The notes beneath the pieces are model-generated. The model saw nothing but the letters and a program-made list of their open reading frames with translations. It made no database searches and was not told where the DNA came from. This document shows, one piece after another, positions 56,639 through 64,000 of a stretch of 64,000 nucleotides of DNA. Made by a program: the position numbers and the translations under genes. This stretch comes from Trichoderma breve (Eukaryota > Ascomycota > Sordariomycetes > Hypocreales > Hypocreaceae). Every line of letters begins with the position of its first letter. The first letter of the stretch is position 1. The DNA lies in contig NC_079232.1 in NCBI RefSeq assembly GCF_028502605.1, positions 6,634,001 to 6,698,000 of the forward strand, read 5' to 3'.

Positions 56639-58420
56639 CTACACGTTCCAAACCCTGACCGTCCTGTCTTCTCCCCCCGTGACTATCCGCGAAGATGTTT
56701 GACACCAAGCTACGGCAATGACTTTGTCATCATGCTTGATTGTCGACAAACACTTGCCTGAGCCCGCATGCCATATCTTTGCTGTTTTATCCGACGATGC
56801 CGAAACGACTTGTGTTTGATCCGGAGACCAGTCGACGCAAAAAACCCAGTCAGTATGTCCCTCGAGGCTCAACAGACACTGAGTTAATTTCGAGTCCCAG
56901 ATTCGGACATTCTTATCGTACCCTGCCGAGGCGATGCGCGTTCCATCGGGTGACCAGCGCGCCCAGCGAGGATCGCTCTTGTCGCCTTGAGGCTTTGCTT
57001 TAGCCTCGAATGTGGACGGATCCCAGATCTTGAGGGTGTCGTTGGCTGACAGGATCTGTTTGGAATCGTTTGACCAGGCCACCGAGGTGACTGCGCCGGG
57101 CTCTTGATGATCGAGTGTGAAAATCGACCCGAGACACTGAGCTGTTTGCGTATCCCAAATCCTGACGGTGTTGTCATACGACCCGGATGCAAGCATCTTT
57201 CCCCCGCGATCCCAGGCCACCGTCATGACTGGCCTGGTGTGACCGTTGAGAATGTGTAGGCATTGGCTCGTCTCTGCGTCCCAGATTCTCACCGTCTTGT
57301 CGTATGACGCCGACGCGACCCGTTTGTTGCCAGGCTTCCAGTAGGGTGCGCAGGCAACGCCCCAGATAAAGTCGGTATGGCCTTTGAGTGTTGTCACGCA
57401 CTCGCCCGTCGATGCGTCCCAGATTTTGACGGTGTTGTCATAAGACCCGGATGCAATCTCTTTTCCGTCTGACGACCAAGAGACTGAGTTGACCCCAGAC
57501 TCATGGCCCTTGAGCGTGAGTGCAAGGACTGGTTCGCCGGTATTGACATCCCATATCTTGACCTCTTTGTCGGCAGACGCTGAAGCGACATGCGTCGTTG
57601 ATTTGCACCATGCCACTGAGTTGACTGCATCGGTATGGCCCTTGAGTGTTGATACACAAGCTTTCGTCTCTACATTCCAGATCTTCAGGGTGCTATCGAA
57701 CGATGCTGATGCGAGACGACTCCCATTGCGCGACCAGGACACTGATGTGACCTCGTTTTCATGGCCCGTGAATGTTGCCGTGGCCTCGCCTGTTTCTGGA
57801 TTCCATATCTTTGCTGAGGCATCCATCGACCCCGAAGCTAGCTGAGTTCCATCGGGGGACCAAGCTACTGCCATGACTGATTTGAAATGTCCTTTAAGCG
57901 TGCGAATGCAATCTTGCAAAACTGTATCCCAGATCTTGACTGTAGTATCAGCTGATGCCGAAGCAAGTCCTCCTTCTGCTGACCAGGCCACTGACCGGAC
58001 CTCGGCGGTATGGCCCTCGAGTGTCATGAGAAGCTTGCCATTCGCTGCATTCCAGACTTTGATAGTGCGATCGAACGATGCCGACGCGAGCCTCGCTCCA
58101 TCGGGGGACCAGACGACGGATGTCACCGCATCGGCATGACCCTCGAGGGTAAGCAGACACTCTTGTGAGTCTGGATTCCAAATCTTGACGCTATGGTCCG
58201 ATGATGCAGATGCGAGTCGAGATTTATCTGGCGACCAGGCCACGGACATGACGCTTTGCGCATGGCCGCTGAGTGTCGATAAACACTTTGCTGCCTGTGT
58301 ATCCTAGAGTTTGATGGTGTTGTCGTCAGACCCTGACGCGACACGCGTGTTATCCAAAGACCAAGCCACGGCGAGAACTGAGTCGGTATGGCCATTGAGA
58401 GTCTCGATGGATGTATCCAT
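56639..58420 (-). pseudogene. 14-repeat WD40 protein with an in-frame TAG in the first repeat
   Basis: A 594-codon frame runs from ATG 58420 (MDTSIETLNGHTDSV) to the stop at 56639, interrupted once by TAG at codon 39 (58306-58304). The stop sits exactly where the Trp of the repeat-ending WD dipeptide is expected (NTIKL-stop-DTQ), so a TGG to TAG change explains it. Fourteen repeats can be counted, such as LEGHADAVTSVVWSPDGARL with SFDRTIKVWN, enough for two seven-bladed propellers. An internal ATG at 58249 would start a protein of 536 aa lacking the first repeat and part of the second. No effector domain (NACHT, HET) precedes the repeats. It is either a recent pseudogene, a sequencing error, or a gene using the later start. 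Confidence 0.8.
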
Positions 58421-60401
58421 TTTTGTCTTCTATAGTATTACGGTCAGCTTTCCTTGTTCTTGTGATGGCAATTCATTGGGCTTTTTCTCCTCACATGCTA
58501 TTGTCCAGTAACTGGTAGAGAGTTTGATGAGGAAGTTGAGTTATTCGAGGTTTTCTGTGGTTCACATCCATGGAAATTGATGCGTATTAATACTTTTTCC
58601 AGAGTTCTAAGCAGCTGCAACAATTTCGCACGTTGGCTAAGAGAGGGAGCTGCCATGTCTTCGATGTGTGATTGTCTTTTAATGAAAAGAATCCAATCCG
58701 TCTCGTTTAGTTGCACTACTAGCTTGCACTTCAAGAAGAAGATGAGAGCTGGGAAACGCAACTCCAATGCTCAATCTCAATCCATTCGCTGCGGTTTCGT
58801 CAGATTCTCCAATAAGAAGAGGTTTCGTGCGGGGGTTGGTCAGGCAGATGTCATCGCTAGAGCAATTTGGAAGGACAAGATGATGCGCTCTGGGAATTCG
58901 GAAGCTTCGTTGGGATTAGACAATCAGCTCGTGCGCAGCTGAGGGCCTGCAGAAGGGGTCGTTCAGCTGGGTCGCATTGATGGCGGCTTTGCCTATTCAG
59001 CACTTCAGCTGCGTTGCATTGATGACGGCTTTGCCGATTTAGCACCTTGGGTGCGTTAGTTACCAAACAGATGAGTACGGATTGGTTACGATGAGTTTCC
59101 TCTTACCTGGGACAACATAACTCGACTACAATTAGATGACACAGTTCTGCCACTTTCAAATCAATGGAGATGCAACTCAACTCACCTCATCGATGAGCCT
59201 TGTTTCGCGCAAACCCCTGACGAAGGCCGAGTCTTTGAGCTATCAGCTGGTTATTTTCCATAGGCCAGTTCGGATCAACAACCAATCACGCGTCAATCTT
59301 CTAACACTGGTTCCCTTGAACTCAGTTGCAAGTCATGTCTACATTGCTTGGAAGTCCAAGATCGCAGTGACTGAAAAGCCTGCCGCTTCTCATATATTTC
59401 CCAGCATTGAGCAGGAACAGGAACAGGGACAGCAGCAACCGAAGATGGAATTCACAAAACGGCCAGTCTCATGGATTAGTGACTATAGTAATTGCAATAA
59501 AATAAGCTTGGAGAGAACCAACGAAATAGTTGATCAACGAGCAAAAGTCTTGTGTGAAAGAGAGAGCCTGGAAGATCAAATATCCGGGAGCAACTCGGAA
59601 CAGCAGCCAAGCAGTGGGACAGAATAACAGCGACTGAGAAAGAGCGACTCGAGGGATTCTGTACGTGCACACTCGCTAGAAATAGGCGCTTACAGCAGTG
59701 ATCGTCGGTCAGTGGGACAAGGTGCCCATATTTCAGAGTTTGTGTGTCCCACTTTCCTGTCTCTCGCTTGACGGTGCATGTACTCTTGTACCTCCCAAAG
59801 TACTCCCGTACCAAAGGAGCACAACATTCCAGCGGTGAAAGTTAACGCAACCGCCAAAAGGAGATGAAATGGAATGGATTCATCTGCTTGCCTTTTCCCC
59901 TTTTTACGCAGTGGTCGTACTTGTGGTCACTTTACCCAGCCAGCGCTTCCGGCAGTACTTTATTTTATACGGTGTTGGCATAGTGTTGATAGGTACCTTT
60001 GGGTGCCGCCTAACAGGCTTGGAGTGCTGGATAGAAAATGGATCCCATTTTAAAGCTTTCATGAGCAGCGTCACAGCTTACAATCGTAACAATCAATTAG
60101 TTGCTAAGCTGGCGGTTAGCTGCTGAAAATAACATCCGCCATAACAAGTCACAATCAGGCTGATCTGCCATTTTCTCTTGTTTGGGCTTGCAAGGCGGCC
60201 AATTCGACAGAATAATTTCGGCCTAGAAAATCGTCACTTGACTACTCACTAGAAACCTCCAATCCTTCGCACGCAAAGGATGGGCTACTGCACGTGAGAT
60301 TATTCCTCCTCGCTTTGAAAGCAACACACCGTGATTTGACTAATGATCCTCCTGGAACTTTCGCCCTTTCATCCTTCGTCTTAACTTCTCCAACTCTAGC
60401 C
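58421..60401. other. Gene-poor region upstream of the amidase gene
   Basis: It contains a 42-bp tandem duplication (58964-59005 and 59007-59048; CAGCTG.GT.GCATTGATG.C then GGCTTTGCC.ATT.AGCAC) and a 163-codon frame at 59136-59627 with no recognised domain. The final 120 bases are the C/T-rich amidase leader. Confidence 0.5.
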
Positions 60402-62057
60402 ATGTCTCAGCCAACTTGGCAGGACATCACCGCTCGCAAACGGGCTGAGCGAGATGCCAAAATCCCCTCTGAATGGCGTCTCACCGAGTCTCTTCCCCCT
60501 GGAACTAGACCCATCGACTTTCTTCCTCGATGTGGAATCCTCACCGAGCACGATCTGGCAATTACGAACCCCGCTCGCGATGCCACCGACTTGCTCGCTC
60601 AATTGTCTACTGGAAAAGTCACAGCTGAAGATGTCGTCCGATCATTTTGCAAGCGTGCCGCCGTTGCGCAACAGCTGACCAACTGCTTGACGGAAATCAT
60701 GTTTTCCGAAGCCATTGAAAGAGCCAAGTGGCTGGATTCCGAGTTCAAGAAGAACGGCAATAAGCCTGTCGGCCCTCTCCACGGTCTCCCCATTAGTGTC
60801 AAGGATCAATTCTACATCAAGGGATACGACAGCTGTATCGGCATCACAGCGCTGTGCTTCAAACCAGCCAAATCGACAAGCCAGGCAGTGCAGATGCTGC
60901 TCAAGGCGGGTTGTGTCATAATCGCCAAGACCACCGTTCCCCAGACTGTCCTCACCGCTGACACGGATTCAATTGTCTTTGGACGCACGGTGAATCCGCA
61001 CAATGCCGAGTTTGGAGCGGGAGGTTCTTCGGGAGGCGAAGGCGCGCTGATTGCCATGGGCGGCTCTGCTCTAGGGCTGGGAACAGACGCCGCAGGAAGT
61101 GTACGGATGCCAGCAGCGATGTGCGGTGTTGTTGGTTACAAGCCGAGCGCATACAGAATTCCCGTCGATGGACAGAGAATCCTTGGCAAGGGTATCATGG
61201 GCACAACGTCTCTGGGGCCGCCGGGAGTCAGCGGGCTTCTGGCGAGGTCGGTCAGAGACGCGCGACTTGCCGCAAGAGCCATGGCAGAGGCACAGCCGTG
61301 GAACGACAGTCCGTTTATTTACCCTCACCCTTGGATGCAGATTCCTTCTCCCAACAAGCCTCGAATTGGCGTGTGGCTTACGACCGACGTGGTGCATCTT
61401 CATCCGCCCGTTACGCGAGGTCTACGTCTTGCTCACGATAGACTGAAAAGAGCTGGATACGAAGTTGTTGAGCTGGCCCCCCCGCCTTTCGAAAAGGCGA
61501 GTGAAATACACTTCAGGATGGGCGAGTTCATGGACGTGTCCCATATGCGCAAACTACTCGAGTCCGAACCACAAACCAAGATTGTCCAAGCGATGGGCAA
61601 CATGACTTCCCAAGGAACACAACCAGAGCTCACCGTCGAGTATCTACACGAGCTAAATTTCCAGATAGCTCGGATAGCTATGCAGATGAAGCGGTACTGG
61701 CGACACGATGGCAAGCCGCTCGACGGCATCCTGTTTGTTAACGCACCACATACTGCTGTCCCGTTTGACAAATATCTCTGGGTTGCCTTTACCGGCATTA
61801 TCAACGTTGTCGACTGGACAAGTATCGCGATACCACTCAACGAGAAGGCGGACAAGAATATAGACGTTGCGATGCCACTTGAAGATTGCTACAACGACCT
61901 AGATCTGTCCATTCAGAAGCTATATGACCCTGAGAAGTTTCATGGTTTGCCATTATCCGTTCAGTTAATTGGCCAAAGGTTTGAAGATGAGAAGCTGCTA
62001 GCCCTAGCGGACGAGATTACCCCGATTATAACACAGAGAGGACAGTCCAAGTTATAA
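60402..62057 (+). CDS. Amidase-signature hydrolase (acetamidase-like)
   Basis: An intronless frame of 551 aa; the ATG at 60402 (MSQPTWQDITARKRAE) is preferred because the longer open frame upstream lacks an ATG. The amidase signature is complete: catalytic Lys134 (SVKDQF), cis-Ser209 in GAGGSSGGEG and nucleophile Ser233 in GTDAAGSVRMPA, with the usual 24-residue Ser-Ser spacing. The C-terminal part (VVDWTSIAIPL; FHGLPLSVQLIGQRFEDEKL) is that of fungal acetamidase/general amidase proteins. The enzyme should hydrolyse small amides to acid and ammonia in the cytosol; the substrate is unknown. Its stop is only 89 nt from the convergent SDR stop. Confidence 0.94.
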   Translation: MSQPTWQDITARKRAERDAKIPSEWRLTESLPPGTRPIDFLPRCGILTEHDLAITNPARDATDLLAQLSTGKVTAEDVVRSFCKRAAVAQQLTNCLTEIMFSEAIERAKWLDSEFKKNGNKPVGPLHGLPISVKDQFYIKGYDSCIGITALCFKPAKSTSQAVQMLLKAGCVIIAKTTVPQTVLTADTDSIVFGRTVNPHNAEFGAGGSSGGEGALIAMGGSALGLGTDAAGSVRMPAAMCGVVGYKPSAYRIPVDGQRILGKGIMGTTSLGPPGVSGLLARSVRDARLAARAMAEAQPWNDSPFIYPHPWMQIPSPNKPRIGVWLTTDVVHLHPPVTRGLRLAHDRLKRAGYEVVELAPPPFEKASEIHFRMGEFMDVSHMRKLLESEPQTKIVQAMGNMTSQGTQPELTVEYLHELNFQIARIAMQMKRYWRHDGKPLDGILFVNAPHTAVPFDKYLWVAFTGIINVVDWTSIAIPLNEKADKNIDVAMPLEDCYNDLDLSIQKLYDPEKFHGLPLSVQLIGQRFEDEKLLALADEITPIITQRGQSKL

Positions 62058-62146
62058 TAGACAAATGCATAAATAGTAGACACATGGCTAGATAGATGCT
62101 GAGGTAGTAGGTGGTCATACCAACCATCATCTCGTATTGTCCATAT

Positions 62147-63184
62147 CTATGAAAGACCAACAACTCCAACCTGGAGGTACGTTGGCTTCTCCTCAATCCT
62201 CTTCTTCCACTCGTCACTTTGCAGCTCATTTACGTCCCACGCCGCCCAAGTAAAGCGCCCATGAAGAAATTTAGCCTCATCAGAAGCGGCCCAAACGGCG
62301 TAATTGCCTGGAAGAGTTTCTGTAAATCCAGTCAGCACCTCTGTGAAATCCGACGTAATAAGAAAAAGGAAATATCGAAGAAACTGCCATACCATCATCC
62401 CAAGCCACAGCCTCCTCCGGAACGCCACTTTTCTTTACACTATCCGTGTAAATTCCTCCGGGGTGGAAGCTCAGAATTTGCATATCGTCGGGAGAAATCG
62501 TCTGAGCATACATCTGCACGAGCAGAGTTCCCGCATTCTTGGACGCGCAGTAGGCAGGGAAGGCTTTTACAAACTCAAACTCGTGAATGGCCATGGTTGA
62601 GATATTGACGAGGTACTGCAAATCTTCACGTTATTAAGCATTCACAAGGATTTCTGTAGCTGGAAGTAAAGATGACGTACCAACTTTCGACCAGCGACTC
62701 GCTTCTTCTGGTGGTAGAATCGGTCAATGAGATCCATGTTGGCTCCAACGTTGGTCACCCAGCTAGGCCACGCTTCGTCGAATTCCAGATCAATCATTTT
62801 AGACTGCCTGTACGTGACGAAAGCAGCATTCAGAATCAAGACATCGACGACAATCCCATCGGCATCGAGCTGTGCCCAGGCTTTTTCCGTTGCCGGGCGA
62901 TCAGAAACGTCGAGGACCTGGCCGATGAATTTGGTCTTTGGGTGCTTCTTCGAGAGAGTTTCGACAGCTTCGTTTAGAGCACCTTGGCGGCGACCAGTGA
63001 GAATAACGGTGGCAGCTTGAGCTTCACCGAAAGCGTGGCAGATGGCGAGACCAATTCCCGCAGAGCCTCCGGTGACGTAGATCACGCGGCCATGTTGGGA
63101 GAGCTCTGGACGAGAGGCTAGAATGGCTGGGTACGCGGTATTGTGGATGGTCTTTGCTGGTGAAGGGTTTTGGAGGAGAGCCAT
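62147..63184 (-). CDS. Short-chain dehydrogenase/reductase
   Basis: Exons 63184-62681, 62615-62393 and 62319-62147 encode 299 aa with matching phases. The N-terminal extension precedes VTGGSAGIGLAICHAFG (cofactor loop, TGGxxGIG). VLILNAAF stands for NAG, the catalytic Ser is in VNISTMA and the pair in YCASK; HPGGIYTD follows. GRR after the second strand (ILTGRRQGAL) suggests NADP(H). A C-terminal stretch (GRFTWAAWDVNELQ) is typical of a fungal group of uncharacterised SDRs. No pathway context beyond the convergent amidase. Confidence 0.88.
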
Positions 63185-64000
63185 GGCTGCAGTTGGGTTG
63201 GTATTCAATTAAAAGAGGACGAGTTCAGTACTGGTATGTGACTGTCGATGCTGATAGAAGATGATTGCGGTATGAATTAAGGGACTTACCATCACAACGA
63301 GCAGCAGTGATGATATTTATACATCAACTTCGTCTATCAAAGCACGATATATCGGATCGGAATACTAATTGCGGACCAATCTCAATGGAATCTATTTCCT
63401 AAACAGGGCAAGAGAGATCTAACTTTGAAGCCCCCCGTATGCCCATTTTAGACATTGGTCTTCCCTGTCACGCTGCAATACGCTGCAATACGCTCTTTTA
63501 CAAAGTTGGCTAACTTCTACCGAGTTGGCGCCAACGTCTTAATGCTCTCTATAACTTGGTTTCTATACAATGATAGTTGAGATTTTAGTTCTTCTGTTGA
63601 GAAAGATTCCATTCATCAGCTTTAGGCAAATTCTTCAATTACTACCTATACGATGAGTCGCAGGCAAAATGGTAACCCACGCATCAACCCCTCTCCCAAA
63701 ATCTAATTCCGCAGCTATTATTCTGCGGAGCGCCATCCATCAAATTGTCATCCATCGTATTGTGATTCTGCGGAGTATCGCCCATCAGAGTTTGTTACAT
63801 CGGAATAGTCGTGGTGGATAGTAGTTGGACATTGATTTGATATCCTGGCCATGTTGACCAGAGCTGATGCGTTGTGCCGATTGTGGCTCCGGCGGATCTT
63901 TTGCGGAAGTTTGAATCGCTTCATGCCGCCTTGAATCTCAAACAGCGGGTCAACCAACGGGTCCAGTGAACCAGTTTCACAGCAGCAAAAATGACGTTGG
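63185..64000. other. Right-end intergenic region
   Basis: It contains small duplications (ACGCTGCAAT twice at 63471-63492; ATTCTGCGGAG at 63719 and 63765) and no supported gene. Confidence 0.5.

Noticed and set aside
56639..58420. NLR-type (NACHT-WD40) incompatibility gene
   Set aside because: No NACHT, HET or other N-terminal domain is encoded upstream of the first WD repeat.
59136..59627. 163-codon plus-strand frame
   Set aside because: Has an ATG but no domain, and composition is not gene-like; could be revisited with transcripts.
34901..63184. Secondary-metabolite gene cluster (several SDRs, NmrA-like, Zn2Cys6 regulator, amidase)
   Set aside because: No polyketide synthase, NRPS, terpene synthase or other core enzyme is present, and housekeeping-type genes are interspersed.
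1..64000. tRNA or rRNA genes
   Set aside because: I looked for GGTTCGAATC-type B-box motifs with a matching acceptor stem and saw no convincing case; a covariance-model scan was not possible.

Overview
The window is nuclear DNA of a filamentous ascomycete (Pezizomycotina). Most genes carry short GT-AG introns of about 50-130 nt with CTAAC-like branch sites. The gene set includes a btgC-type type II membrane glucanase, a BIM1/X325 copper protein, a Zn2Cys6 regulator, a GT20 trehalose-synthase paralogue, Doa1/PLAA, STRAP and cytosolic PheRS alpha. Gene spacing and content suit a sordariomycete, possibly Hypocreales (for example Trichoderma); that placement is inference. I found no tRNA, rRNA, CRISPR array or intact transposon.

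Layout. 1-5.6 kb: 3' part of a GH17 glucanase, convergent with an SRR1-domain gene that ends in an array of SUMO-consensus repeats. 5.6-7.6 kb: FAD monooxygenase with an N-terminal NTF2-like domain. 7.6-12 kb: gene-poor, with a partial intron-containing gene and degenerate coding-like repeats. 13-18.1 kb: mitochondrial-type hemerythrin protein, a catalytically degenerate GT20 protein and a polyol-dehydrogenase-like SDR. 18.1-24.4 kb: gene-poor, with a tandem hairpin array and a decayed FG-rich gene. 24.5-34 kb: housekeeping block (BIM1-like, DOA1, STRAP, PheRS alpha). 34.9-39.9 kb: SDR, truncated transcription-factor-domain protein, proline-rich Zn protein. 41.7-44.9 kb: intronless VIT/VWA protein. 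45.3-51.7 kb: Zn2Cys6 regulator, NmrA-like protein and SDR, all on the minus strand. 54.5-63.2 kb: repeat-bearing putative gene, GNAT, 14-repeat WD40 gene with an in-frame stop, amidase and SDR.

The most striking signal is in the VIT/VWA protein. Between an acidic patch and a Gln/GLFG-rich tail it carries 27 residues that I recognise as identical to histone H3 residues 5-31, followed at once by a histone H4-tail-like stretch. Second is the 12-residue SUMO-consensus repeat array at the C terminus of the SRR1 protein. No biosynthetic cluster is evident: the oxidoreductases are scattered and there is no core synthase. Gene models below were assembled by hand; exon joins were checked for reading phase but not against transcripts.
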